From Typha latifolia (taxonomy: Eukaryota; Streptophyta; Magnoliopsida; Poales; Typhaceae), in assembly GCA_019914945.1 (NCBI GenBank), contig CM034102.1, positions 13,319,501-13,383,500 of the forward strand: a DNA stretch of 64,000 nucleotides, in the 5' to 3' direction. This document shows positions 28,184 through 40,100 of the stretch, in pieces (position 1 is the first letter of the stretch; each line of letters begins with the position of its first letter). The position numbers and the translations under genes are program-made. The notes under the pieces were generated by a model. That model was not told the origin of the DNA and made no database searches. It worked only from the letters and a program-made list of their open reading frames with translations.

Positions 28184-29293
28184 ATGGAAGGGAATGGGAG
28201 TGAGAGAACACAAATGACCCCTTTCACAACATCTCAACGGCAAGAACTCGAGCAGCAGGCTCTTATCTTCAAGTGCGTGGCCTTGGGCAACCCTATACCC
28301 TCTGATCTCATCCTATCTATCAGGAAGAGCCTCTTGATGGATTCCTCAACCAAGAGACCCCAATCTCTGACCTTATTTCCTCAGCTTTCTAATATTGGCA
28401 CATCAGGTACCAGTTAGGCTAACCCTTTAACTCCCTCATGCTCTCTTTTTTTTTTTCTGTGGTGCTTACTATAGTTTGCAGTTGGATGGGGTTGTTTTCA
28501 ACAAGAGTTTGGAGGGAAAGCAGAAGACCCAGAGCCATGGAGGTGCAGGAGAACAGATGGGAAGAAGTGGAGGTGCTCCAAGAAGAAGGCCCACCCAGAT
28601 TCCAAGTACTGTGACAATCACATGCACAGAGGCAAGAACCGTTCAAGAAAGCTTGTGGAACTATCCCTAGCCACCAATTCAACATCTGTTCTTATATCAG
28701 CTCCTCAGGCCCACCATTACCTATGTCCCAGTTCTTCCTCTTTACGTAAGACTACTCATTCTCATGTAGACACTGTGTTGTGCCCTTTGTCACATAATCA
28801 AATTCACAGGTACTTAAATGAACTTTTAGACCTCTCTCACTTCCTCTTTCTACTTCTTAACTGACACGTGTTCTGAAACAGGAAGTTAGATGATTTTAAG
28901 GATAATATAAATGAATTTCATTTCTTCTCGAAACTTTCTGAGCATGAAAAGGATGGATCTTGGAGCATTAGACCACCGGGAATGAGCAGTGATGCCATTC
29001 GTTATATTGAGGAGAGGAACAAGCACTGCGTTTTATTGAGTTCTGAGTTGGAATCAGGGAAGCCTGTGAAGTTGGAGAGGGAGGAGTATTTTGAGAAACC
29101 AAGGCCTTTCCACATTTTCTTTGATGAGTGGCCTCAGAGTTGCAGGGACGTAGAAAAGGCTTTGGAGAAGGAAGAGTTGGAAGAGGAGCTGCATTCAGAA
29201 ACTGAGCTCTCAATTGCGATCCCGACTGCTCTTCATGACCTTCAATGTTTGTTGCTCAATCCTCTTAGAATTACTTTCGGTGCATCGCCCTAG
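28184..29293 (+). CDS. GRF: Growth-regulating factor (QLQ and WRC domains)
   Basis: A plant transcription factor that pairs with GIF coactivators through QLQ and binds DNA through WRC to promote cell proliferation in growing organs. Exons are 28184..28406, 28482..28809 and 28882..29293, GT..AG and in phase, 320 residues. [21 protein letters not shown] at 13-30 keeps Q18, L22 and Q25, but its second half ([15 protein letters not shown]) departs from the usual PPDL..LPIRR form. WRC: starts VGWGCFQ at 75, [17 protein letters not shown] at 90-106, then C118 and H121, with nuclear-signal-like GKNRSRK at 125-131. Cys spacing is C-X9-C-X11-C-X2-H, one residue longer than the usual X10. The C-terminal part has FHIFFDEWP, a motif of GRF9/12-like members. 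The miR396 site falls in exon 2. The gene family is certain; the exact subgroup is not. Confidence 0.95.
28640..28660 (+). promoter_or_regulatory. miR396 target site in GRF mRNA
   Basis: The stretch encodes RSRKLVE at the end of the WRC domain and differs at one base from the canonical GRF site: CTT instead of CCT in the codon that is normally Pro. That base is the bulged one in the known GRF-miR396 duplex, so pairing on either side (GTTCAAGAAAGC and TGTGGAA) is intact. Repression by miR396 is therefore expected. Confidence 0.85.
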
Positions 29294-29654
29294 TGCTGCT
29301 CCTAATCCTATTTTACATTGACTTTGTGTTGCAGATAATTGAACTCTGAAACGAGAATGCTCATCAAAGTTGCTTGCGTCGCTACTGCACAGTCTGCACT
29401 AATATGTTGGTTCCATTTTGAATCACCATGGCGTCTACTAGTTTTCTTTCATGTTCTTTTTTATGTATCTCCTTAATTTCTGATGTCCTGTGGGAATGTA
29501 TTGAGAATGCTTTTGATATAGACGATCTGGTTCTTCAATAGATGTTATTGTTGCCTTTGGATATGCATGCTTTGCATAAGAGTCTGTAGAATAATCAAAG
29601 CTAAACAAAGAGACTAGTTTTCTCTAATACATAAATTGAATATTCTATGAGGGT

Positions 29655-30217
29655 TTCTTCCGTGCAATCAAATTAATTCTTTATCAATCAATTTGATGAA
29701 GATCTAACGGTTAAGATCTTTAAGGGTATAATAGGAATGAAAGATATTACCGGTTCAGCAGGTAATTTTTTTTAAATATATAATCTTGCACATTATTTTT
29801 TAATAATTATATTATCTTAATATTTTATTAAGTAAAAGACATATATATCATTAACTGAGAGTAATGTATATATATCAAAATAAGGGTATTGATGACTTTT
29901 ATAATTAAGTTGATAAAAATTTAATTATATTTTATCTTTTTAATTATATTTTATTATTTACATATATCTCCCATTAGTTTAAGATTGATTTAAATTAAAT
30001 TTTAATAGATAGAGATAGAGAATTATATTTAAATTGAAGTTTATTTTCAAATAATCAAATTTAAATTATTTAATATTAAATAATATCTCCTATAATTAAG
30101 GTATAATTATATTTAAGAGAGAAATCTTAACGGAAGAAAAAAAACTTGTAGAGCGCTTCTTCCGTACTTATCAATCACTTTGATGAAGATCTAATGATTA
30201 AGATCTTCAAGGGTATA
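29655..30217. mobile_element. Small element bounded by ~65-75-bp direct repeats (TRIM-like candidate)
   Basis: The 29655-29730 and 30156-30217 segments share TCTTCCGT, then TATCAATCA, TTTGATGAAGATCTAA, TTAAGATCTT and AAGGGTATAA with a few substitutions and one length difference. They enclose about 425 bp of very AT-rich sequence with no open frame. Terminal direct repeats around a short non-coding core are what a TRIM or other non-autonomous LTR element would show. The TG..CA ends, primer-binding site and target duplications are not clear, so a simple diverged duplication is equally possible. Confidence 0.4.
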
Positions 30218-30547
30218 ACAAGAAAATTGGAAAGTTAGGCACACGTTCTTAATTAATATACTTTTTTTTTACGTAATGTAGTTTTGGAACCGGTACCGGG
30301 AAACCGGTACCGGGTATAAAAACTAGCTATTATAGCCGTTGGATTAAGGTTATAATTTTTAAAGGTGCATTGAAGTATTTGCCATATTCTATTGGTGGAT
30401 GAGAGAGATCATGGTCCAATCCTTTCCATGGGTGTTGGACTTGATTTCCAATGAATTTCTCACTCGAAAGCTATGTGTGCATGCTTTAAAACATATTTTC
30501 TAGGAGAGTTAATTAAATTGTCTTTTTCTCTGTCCAGTCTATCATAA

Positions 30548-30549
<2 letters not shown>

Positions 30550-30582
<33 letters not shown>
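30550..30582. repeat. (TA)n microsatellite
   Basis: About 16 uninterrupted AT units in the intergenic region. Nothing else is associated with it. Confidence 0.95.
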
Positions 30583-30584
<2 letters not shown>

Positions 30585-30941
30585 CTGTTTTCAGGATATG
30601 CAGTTAGATTTTTCTATCTGAATTGAAGAAAGCGTTTATGATTATACTTTGTTTTCCTTTGAATCCTTAATTTGTTTGCTGTGAATTATCGGGACCTTAT
30701 CCTCTATCAAGAAGGCCATTGCGATACTCTGCCGTAGTAACTTAGTTTAGGGGGTATCAGAAAGTAGGGTAATAGTTGGGTGTGTCCATAGAATTGCGAG
30801 CCCAAATCAGACTTGGGCTCGACTGGGCCCAACGTGACTTGGGTGGTTGTTCGCAGATCGGTCCGATGCCTGATCAAAAGCCTTTTAGCCCAAAGGCCTA
30901 CTCAAGATCAAATGCACTATCCAAAACACTATATTTTCGCC

Positions 30942-30942
<1 letters not shown>

Positions 30943-30983
<41 letters not shown>
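30943..30983. repeat. (TTA)n trinucleotide microsatellite
   Basis: About 13 TTA/ATT units. It creates apparent poly-Tyr or poly-Ile open frames that are not genes. Confidence 0.95.
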
Positions 30984-30985
<2 letters not shown>

Positions 30986-33490
30986 CACTCTTAACAATCG
31001 GATATCGACAATTTGGTCGTTGTATTTTACTTTTAATGCCTCAGAAATACCCAGCTTTTAATAGATAGTTATGGTATAGATGGATTACAATAATTATAGA
31101 TGCCCAGTGACTTTGATATTCTTGAATAATTCTTTTTAATGTTAAAATGAAAATTAAAGAGGAACCATGTTTTAAAATCGAATGAGAGGTATCTTATGTA
31201 GTTCAGTATTATATTTTAAAAGTAAGAATATATTTTTTTTTGTTCCATTGTTTGTTGTTTGGTTAATTAACTCGTGATTTTGAGATATTAAAAAATAAAA
31301 TAAGACGTGAATGATAATGAAAAGGTTAAAAATATTTTACCATTATGTATTATGCCTAAAATTACTTTATCTTTTGTATTTTAAAAAATTTTAAACTAGT
31401 TTCTGTAGTTATGACTAAAGTTGAATTGTTAGTTTTTTTTATCAAATTTAACTGATACTATTTTGATCATTTAACAATATCATCTCAAAAACTTATGTCT
31501 TATCTAATAAATACGATCGAGATACTTTGATTATTTTAGCATTATTTAATTTAAATTTAATAAATAAACTAATTATCTCATTTTAGTCATAAATATAATG
31601 ACTTGTTTAAAATTTTTTAAAATACATGAAATAAAAATAAACTTCTCCCTCATACAAATCTACTAATTCATATAAAAAAAGTGATTTAAAATATAGTACA
31701 CGCAAGTTTAGACGCATGCTATCTCGTTTAAGGGACCCATCTTTTTCTACGATGGAATTGCTTCCATGTCGATTCTGAAAGAGACGGTGGTCCCATATTA
31801 GTGTTTGAGAGGTATAACTTATTAAGGGGTTCATTTGATATAGTTATGCAATTAACGTGGTAGATATAATTTAGGACTGAGATACACATCCATCATTTTC
31901 ATCTTCATGATCCCTTTTCTTTTTTTCTGATCCGATAAAGGAAATTCCCTAACAATTAAAACTCGTAATATAATTAATTATACAGCATAAATAATTTATA
32001 CAAAATTAGCGAAGTAGTTTAAAGGCATCAATCTAATAGCTACTCAGGTGATGATGTCAAACACAAGATATAGTTTCTATATATGGCCATGTTAACAGAG
32101 TGTAGATTCTCTAAAACTAGCAAGGGAGATTGGGTCAAAGATCATTACAACCCACAGGAAAAACTCGGTTCTTGTGGGCTAAGGGATGAGCATCAAACGG
32201 GAGGGGAAGATTATCTTCTATCAGTTAGTAAAAGGATTTAATGGCATATGTACTCTCTCAACTATTGCCTCATTGTCGTATAGACTTTCTCATTTATTTT
32301 TACAGTTATAGAGATCAGTTCACTCTTAATTTAAAGAAAAGAAATAGAAAAATTGAAGGTAGGATGGTGGTTCCTTGTTGAAGTTTGAAGTTTTACGTGA
32401 ACATTAATAATAATGTAAGATAGTTGAGAAAGTTAACGGCCAATAATTCAGGGTTGATGTGTAATTAGCCTGAAATAGTTCGCCATTTAAATCGGACAAG
32501 GTTCGAAAATAGAAAAGACAACTAAGGATATTTTATTTCTTCAGACAGAAGTGAAAGAGATGCCATGACTGTCAAATATCTATCCCTCTCTTTCTCACTT
32601 CGTAATATTTTTTATCCTTCTCTCTCGTGCGCGCGCTTTAATCCGCCGCTTCGGAGAAGAAATGCTCCATGTTTCCAAGGTAGGCACGCAGAAGAAAACA
32701 AGAGATATTCCCCGACTTTTTGAACGAGAAATCTGCTATTAAAATAGAACCAATGCATCAGGCGTTTCAGGCCCTATTCTTTGATCATTTGTCGAAGGTG
32801 GTTCTTGTTATTTACCCAGATCTGTACTAATTTTCGCATCAAAATTCGATCTTGGCTGCTGTGCTTTCTATTTAGTTTGCTTCCAATTCCTATTTGGGGT
32901 GTTGTCCTGCGAGATTTCATGTACGGCGGAGCACTTTGGGCTACCAAATGCTGTCGTCCTCTTTTCCTGCTCTCCACCAGAACCAACAGTTACTTTTTTA
33001 CCCAAAATATTGTATTCTTTTGTATACTTCTCGTCTAATCCGTTATACGCTTTATTTCATTTTTGCAGTAGAGGAATTAGCTTTTGATTTGTCTCTTATC
33101 ATATTAGAAAGCTTTTAGCTCTCTCTTCCCACCCATCTGATCCCGTTTGTGGACAGAAGGCATGGCTGTCATGATATCTTTCTCAGTCCTTGTCTCTCAT
33201 GCTTCTTAATATCCATAACCACTCCCAATAGATTCCTCTCTCTCTCTCTCTCTATCATCCTTGGGTTTCTAGCTGGGCTTCTGTTCTTCTCTGTGTGAGT
33301 TATGGGTTGATGGGTAGCATCGATCTTTTGTCTCTTCTTGATGGATTCTACACTTGGGTTTCCTTTATTTTTTTATGGGTTATGAGTGCTCTTTCTATAG
33401 GAGTTTAAGATGGGCAACATCTAAAGCTCTCATTTTTAATATGCATGCAGGCTTTGTATTAGTTCCAGCTGAGAGCAGAAAGAAGAGTAG

Positions 33491-33835
33491 ATGGAAGGAG
33501 ATAGCTTCTCAGGCCTGGGCAATGGAACCCAAATGGAGAACAAGGTCCTGCAAACATTTCAGAAGAGCTTTGTTCAGGTCCAGAGCATATTGGATCAGAA
33601 TAGATTGTTGATCAACGAGATCAACCAGAACCATGAGTCGAAGATCCCCGACAACCTCAGCCGCAACGTTGGCCTAATCAGAGAGCTCAACAACAACATT
33701 AGGAGGGTCGTCGATCTCTATGGAGACCTCTCCAGCTCCTTTGCCAAGTCCATGGAGGCGTCATCTGAGGGTGACTCCGCAGGGACTTCGAGATCCGACG
33801 GCAAAGCCGGCGTGAAGAGAATTAGGCCCAGGTAG
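33491..33835 (+). CDS. ELF4-like protein (EARLY FLOWERING 4 family)
   Basis: A small nuclear protein of the plant ELF4/ELF4-like family (DUF1313), helical adaptors linked to the circadian clock; ELF4 itself works with ELF3 and LUX. The single coding exon gives 114 residues, the usual family size. The N-terminus is MEGDSFSGLGNG. The conserved core is about 16-85 and includes VLQTFQKSFVQVQSILDQNR, INEINQNHESKIPDNLSRNV and LIRELNNNIRRVVDLY. A Ser-rich, basic tail ends KRIRPR. The start sits 22 bases after an acceptor-like TTCCAG (33464-33469), so a leader intron is likely. The core looks like the ELF4-L2/3/4 branch rather than ELF4 itself, so a strict clock role is uncertain. Confidence 0.95.
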   Translation: MEGDSFSGLGNGTQMENKVLQTFQKSFVQVQSILDQNRLLINEINQNHESKIPDNLSRNVGLIRELNNNIRRVVDLYGDLSSSFAKSMEASSEGDSAGTSRSDGKAGVKRIRPR

Positions 33836-36218
33836 ACGCTGCCAGTAAGAGCCTATTTGACTTCTTTGATATTGACAGTAGAACTAATGATCTTCAATAG
33901 AGTTGATGCAGAGAGTAACTTGCAGCTGCAAAACAATAGGTTCATTATGTTGTAACTTTGTGTAGCTTCGCTTCTCGGTTATCTCATTCGAAATTGCAGA
34001 TCTCTCTGACTGTATTCTGAAATAGTCCAGTTTCCATGAGTTGTAGTGTTCCTATATCTGTTCAATGAACATAACTTCGGTTGAAATTCCTATGGAAGAA
34101 TGCATTGTGACTTACTCTACAAATTTTTTTGGGTACTTATTGATGATACTTCTGTTAATTAGTCTAACTCTGATGCTTCTTTCAGTGATTCCTGGGTAGC
34201 ATCTTATAAGTTATCTATGCTTCTCACGATTAAGAACTGAATTTGAGTCTGTTGGTGCTTGTCCTGATAATAATCTAGGCAAGTCTTCTTGGATAGTTTT
34301 ACCCAGTGTAGGTATTGATGATATTTAAAATTTCAAATAGACTATTTAAGAATCCTTCAATCTTTTGTTAGATTGGGGTGTATTCTGCCATATTGATTTG
34401 TTGGTGTAATAACTGAACCTTCAATCTTCTTTTCTTCTTTTATAATGACTATTATCAATTCTTCATCGAATAACTCCTTTCCTTCATCATAGATTTGCTG
34501 AAATAATTAGTACCAAAATATTTTGAAATGCAAACCTATTCCAGTAAGACTTCATTAACAAAACCACTTTCGTAAAAAATGAAACTTTATTAACTCTCTG
34601 CTCTTTCCTTTGATACTCTTCTTACTAGCTGCTGCTCGCTCTTTTTAGTTTTCGCCTTTTTTATTGAACCCTGTTAGATGCCTCTAGGGACGGCTACTCT
34701 TTTTTTCTTTTTTTTTTCATTTCACAAACCTATAGAAGAGATCGAAATGTGGTCCTTTCCCCAGTGGAATCAAACCTTTTCCACTATCTAAGAGGTCCTT
34801 TTGATCCTTCATGTGAGAAGGTTGCATGCATCTCCCTGTTGATGCCTGGAAATTTAGTGGGCCTTATAAGATGCTTCAGGACACCAGCAAGAAAGCAACT
34901 CCTGTGGTTTTTTCTGCTTCTAATCATATAACACAAGGCCAGAATCTCAGATAAGGGCATATGAGCTTTTTGACCACCTAGCCAATGGCAATCTCCTGTG
35001 TTTCCTTTGTTGGATCTACTATGCAGGAGAGAAAAAGGAGAGCAGGTGATAGAAAGCAAAGCACTAGAATAACACAAGTATCCAAATACAATCCAACAAC
35101 TACTGGGGCCCCAAAGGTACATCAATGCTTATCTTCTCTAATAATCTTTGGTTCTTTTCTTTCCAATGTGTGCATTTAGTACCTCTGCATGAAGTGGCTC
35201 CACTGTTGATGATTTCACCTATCTTTTCTCCAACTTGATTGTTCTCTTGTTCCCTGGTGGGCCAAAACCAATCTTTTTCTGGAGCCACAGCTTGGTTATT
35301 GTCCATGTTAGGAAGACCCACACGGTTAAAGTTTGCTCTGAGGTGGACTAATTGCGCAGTTGGTGTTCTTTGCTCCTTCTGTTGTTATGTATTAAAGAAA
35401 TAGATTTTTAACTATTACGACACATCCATCAATTTAGAAACAATTCTCCTATTTTGTTAAATCTGTTGTCATACTTCCATAAAAGGAGTCATTTGGATTA
35501 ACTAGAGATGCTGCTGTAAACCAAGTAACAATCATACATCCACATATTTGATTCCTTTAGGTGTCTTGCAAGAAATTTTCTTGGTTTAGTTTCTTGTTAG
35601 GTCTCAAGTATGGTTATAAATATGATTTAACTTGCGCATAAAGCATAGCTCATAGAAACTTGTGTTTGCTTTCCTAGTATTTTACAAGTAGTACTTATCT
35701 CCTTGATATATTTACGCAGTGGTTCATATGTTCAGCATTTTTTTGGTAATGAATTCAGTTATTAGTAATCTGTTCATCTGCTGAAACCTGGCTAATATAT
35801 TACCCCACAGCTTGCAGGAGGACAGTTTTTGAAACCAAAGCCTTGTATATGATACAATTCTTACCAGAGAAGGTAGAAGTTAACAAGTATATGATGGAGC
35901 CTGAGGTAATAATTTATCTTATATAACCTTCTTTATAATCTCTCTGACCAGTATCTAAATGTTACAAATCTATACTTTTTTCCAAGTGGATTATACATCA
36001 GCACTAAGTTGAATATGATGCAATAGCATGCAAGAAATTACTTAGAGGAAAATAAAAACCTAGAAACTGTAGGTTCTTGATCCACAGGGCTTGGTTCTTA
36101 ATTGAAAACCCTTCTTAAGGACTGCCTTTGGGCCATCACTTGCAGAGAGATAAAGATAATGATATACTGTCACATGATGTCACCCATTGGCCAATCCATG
36201 ATGCAAAACTGCCAAAAG

Positions 36219-36249
<31 letters not shown>

Positions 36250-36925
36250 AAATGTACAAATCCATAGGCTGGCATTGGAGAGGGGTTTGTTTGGATTACC
36301 ACAAACACCATCTTATCTTATAAGACATTAAAATATTAGAGTAGCTTAATATATCACATGTGCTTAAGTCATGGGTTTATATTATATGAATCAGATCTTA
36401 TTAGCTGTTGGGGGAAACAAAACCCATCTCTAAGTCTATAAACTAATGGCTTTACTTGCTTTCTGCTCATAGTTTAAGGTTTTAAGCCCTTGTTCAATGT
36501 CTCCTCATTTGTTTGTTTACAGGATAGATCTCAAGGGGAAGATTCCAACATAAGCAGCCATACATTAGTGTTTTTTTTAAAAGATTCCAAAACATTGTGA
36601 TGTGATTTGACCTTAATCAGAAGTGAATTTTGTGTATATATCAAACTCAATATTCATAACATCTGAAGTTGAATTGGGTTAATTTCAAATTGGAATTTGA
36701 ATGAGGTGTAGCTATATATAGACAAAGCTTTTTAGAGTAGAATACTACTAATTCTGATATGAAAGTTTCTTATTATGCAATCTGAGACATGTAGCTATAT
36801 ATACAAGGTTATAACTGTTTTTGTTTTTAGAAATAGAGGATAAGTGAAAACAATTCATATTCTATTCAGTAAGCATTTCTCTCCAGAAATCGGCAAATGA
36901 AAGGCTAACTCCTTCAACTTCTTTG
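33836..36925. other. Intergenic region between ELF4-like and PQT3-like genes
   Basis: No coding region recognised. It starts with the ELF4-like 3' untranslated region. A stretch at about 35815-35905 is flanked by an AG and by GAG|GTAATA and could be a noncoding or 3' untranslated exon. A TA microsatellite lies at about 36220-36246. Confidence 0.5.
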
Positions 36926-37020
36926 GCCGACTTCCTAAGTAATACGTCTTTGGTATATATAATAACGCCGACTTCCTAAGTAATACGCCGACTTCCTAAG
37001 TAATACGTCTTTGGTATATC
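36926..37020 (+). promoter_or_regulatory. Three tandem DRE/CRT-core repeats in promoter
   Basis: The unit GCCGACTTCCTAAGTAATAC occurs at 36926, 36967 and 36987. The first and third copies are followed by GTCTTTGGTATAT. Each unit carries GCCGAC, the core bound by DREB/CBF factors. The array ends about 160 bases before the start codon of the PQT3-like gene, in the place of its promoter. The repeats are visible directly; regulation by DREB factors is inference. Confidence 0.7.
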
Positions 37021-37178
37021 TAATAAATACCCTTTTAGTGGAAAACAATATCCTCGTGACCGTTTTGCCCTCGCCGAGCTTTCTATCTTTCTATCCAATC
37101 TTTTAGCCCTTCTTCGTCTTCTTCTCCTCTCCTCTCCTCTCCGAATTCATAGCCCTAAGCTTCTTCTCCTACCTCGCC

Positions 37179-40100
37179 ATGTCCGTACGCTTCAAGTTTC
37201 GGAGCTCGGCGGCCTTCAATTCTATAGACCTCGGCGGCCGCGCTTCCATCTCCGTTTGTGATCTCCGCGGTAAAATCCAAGATCAGACAAATCTCCACTT
37301 CTGCGACGACTTCGATCTCCTCATCTCCGACGCTCAATCCGATCGACGTATCTTCCGCCTTTTGACCTAATTTTGCTTTTCTTGGATACTTTTCGATGTC
37401 ATTTGTCTGAACTGTGGTAACCTTGGTTTTCTTTTCTCGTGGAATCCCAGCGTTTGATGACGATGAGTTCTTTATTCCGGCCGGATCGGATGTTATCATT
37501 AAGAGAGTACCCACAATCCGATCGGCACCTTCGAACTTGTAAGACATTAATTGAATTCGTGAGTGGCTCAATCTTGCTTGTAGTTACACACATTTCTTTC
37601 CTTTTTTCCTGATGGTTTCTACTAGATACGGGGGTGTATTTGGCGGACTTGTGGCGTCACCTTCTCAGGTTAGAATATTTTGCGTTTGATATGAACTTTT
37701 TTATTTTTTTTGGAATGGATTTATGATAAATTGTTTTTGGGTAATCGAACTTGATTGTGGTGTAATTTCGTGCCAGGTACTTCTGGATGGATTTTTTTTG
37801 TAAATATATATGATTCTTGCTTGCATTTTTCATGCATCGGAAGCATCTTTTGCATTGTTGTCCTTTGGTGCTTGTCATATTTCTTAATTAATAGGATCCT
37901 TGTAGGGGCTTCCGTATCCTATTAGATACAACTCTATAAGAATATATTTTGTTGTGTCAAGAAGGAAGGATTTTTTGGAGAAATAAAGAACCAAGGCAGC
38001 AATCTATTTTATAAGATCTCGGGTCTTAGAAGCCAGGTATTTTCTACAGAATAATCATTTCCATGGCTGAAAAAAGGTGGTGATATAATAGGATTCTAGA
38101 GTTGATATAGGTTTTTTCAACAAATTTCGGATTCCATTCTACTAGAAGTGATTTTAGAGTTAGAATATTGGAATTGCTATCTCTGTGGTCAAGCTTTTGT
38201 TTGGGTATGTTGACATCTTTCAAAAGTGGATTTTCTGATAATTAATAGGAAAAAAGAAATGGAATGCAATAGTGGATGAATAATAAAAAACTATCTTTAT
38301 TTTTCTTTCTTTCCCATCCATATTCATTCATATGGAATTCTTATCATGATTTATGAACTAATTAAATGCCTAATTCTTTCCATTTATTAATTATATAACG
38401 AGTATTTTATTGAAAAATTAAGTTATCACCCAACAAATCAAAAATTTCATTATACAATTCGGAAGCTCTTTTTTTATTATTTTAAATTCTAGCATATTAT
38501 CTGGTAATCTAGTAATTTCTAATGCCAAGCTCGTCTACTATTTATCTTGTATGGGACTCATTTATCCCATCCATGTATTAAGCTAGAGAGTGAACTATTA
38601 GGGCAAATGCACCGCAAAGAATTAAGTTAGAAACTGGCATGTGGTAAGCTTCTAGTCCTATGATGCTAGGATAGATTTAACACTTGCTATTATGGGCTTT
38701 CAACCTTACACGGAAGGTTGGCAACGGGGAGAGGTGAAAATAAAGTGCAATGGTGTTGGATTCCATGGCCTGACATCACGGCCAGCTCATTCGGTCTCTC
38801 GAATGCATTATGATAATAGTAGCCTGCTTATTCTACCATCAAAGATCCTATATCCTTTTATACACCCATTTTTTCTTTTTATGAGTTTTTTCCGACGGCA
38901 TTTTTGCGAGTTATTCTAGAACAAATAGTTGCCGATTCTTAAATGTTCTTTTGATTGCTTTTTCTTTATTTATTTGATAGTTTTTGAGGAACTAGCTTAC
39001 TTGTTGATTACTGGAAGTTTGGAATTGGAACCTTTTCTAAGTTTATCAATACACAATCTTTGTGTTGATATTTCAAAAGTTCCTCAAGATCTATTTCATT
39101 TGTTGATTCTACTGTATTATATGCAGAATGTTGATGTGGAGAATTTTGATGATTTTGGGAATGACTTGTATCCTGCTTTTGAGACATTGTTACCAGAGTC
39201 AGCTGCTGCTGTTGCCAACTTGGAATCCAATCTTGAGAACACAGTTGTTGCTGATCCAAGGTTTGAAAGTTGGAACTATATTATATACTTACATGTTATT
39301 TAATTTATTCATCTCCTGGTATTTTGTTATACATCTCATCTCTTTGCTGTGGTTTTAATTCTTTGTTTGGTTACATATGTATACTGTAGGTTTTGTGGCA
39401 CTATTGTTTCTCACTAGTTTGCTTTTCCTTATTCTCTTATTTATTGAAATATTGTGGTTTGAGTAAATGCTTCATGAGTAGTTTGAGAAAAGCTCTATTT
39501 TCAGTATGGTAAAAGCACAATGGATAAGTTCTCAAATCAATTACTGTTTTGTAGTGTTCTTGCTTGCACTTTTATTGCAATATTCAAGTTTGTAATTAAT
39601 TTGGATGATGTAGATTCTCTGATATATCTATCTCAAGATACCAAAACATTGAAGCAAGTGATCTTTGTGAGGCTGTGTCTAAAGGTATTTGGAATTGTCG
39701 GTTTTGAGATTTTAAAATGATGTATGGCTTTCAATCCTAGAAGGTCTGGTCATCCTTTCATGTTTTGTATGGCTTGTGTTGGGCAACAGAAATTGTAGGG
39801 GAGAATTGTAACAGTGCATGTGATTTTCAAGAAGATAAGGAGTACAAAATGAAATCCAAGAATGAATACTACCCCAAGTTGGATGAGTAACTATCTTACT
39901 CTCTTCCTTTTCTTAACAAATTTTCCCATCCGATTCATTTTTATGACAAGTCCTGCTGCAATAATATGCATGTTTTTTGATTATTTAGAGGCATCACTAA
40001 GTGCTCTTTGGTGACACCGCACATGGATTTGCCAACGGAATTGAGATGCTTTCTTTGTAACACGATATTCAAGGATGCAGTGATGATACCTTGCTGCCAA

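Larger units (their letters stand above)
29294..33490. other. AT-rich intergenic region between GRF and ELF4-like genes
   Basis: No coding region recognised. It holds the 3' untranslated region of GRF, a direct-repeat-bounded element (29655-30217), a duplicated palindromic motif (30288-30315), TA and TTA microsatellites, and from about 32580 the likely promoter and spliced leader of the ELF4-like gene, including a CT tract at 33235-33254. Short open frames at 32781-33118 overlap this leader and show no domain. Confidence 0.55.

Noticed and set aside
30776..31061. Open frames ending in runs of Tyr or Ile
   Set aside because: Created by the TTA microsatellite.
34749..35321. Short open frames on both strands downstream of the ELF4-like gene
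   Set aside because: No domain, no consistent splicing; base composition matches the intergenic surroundings.
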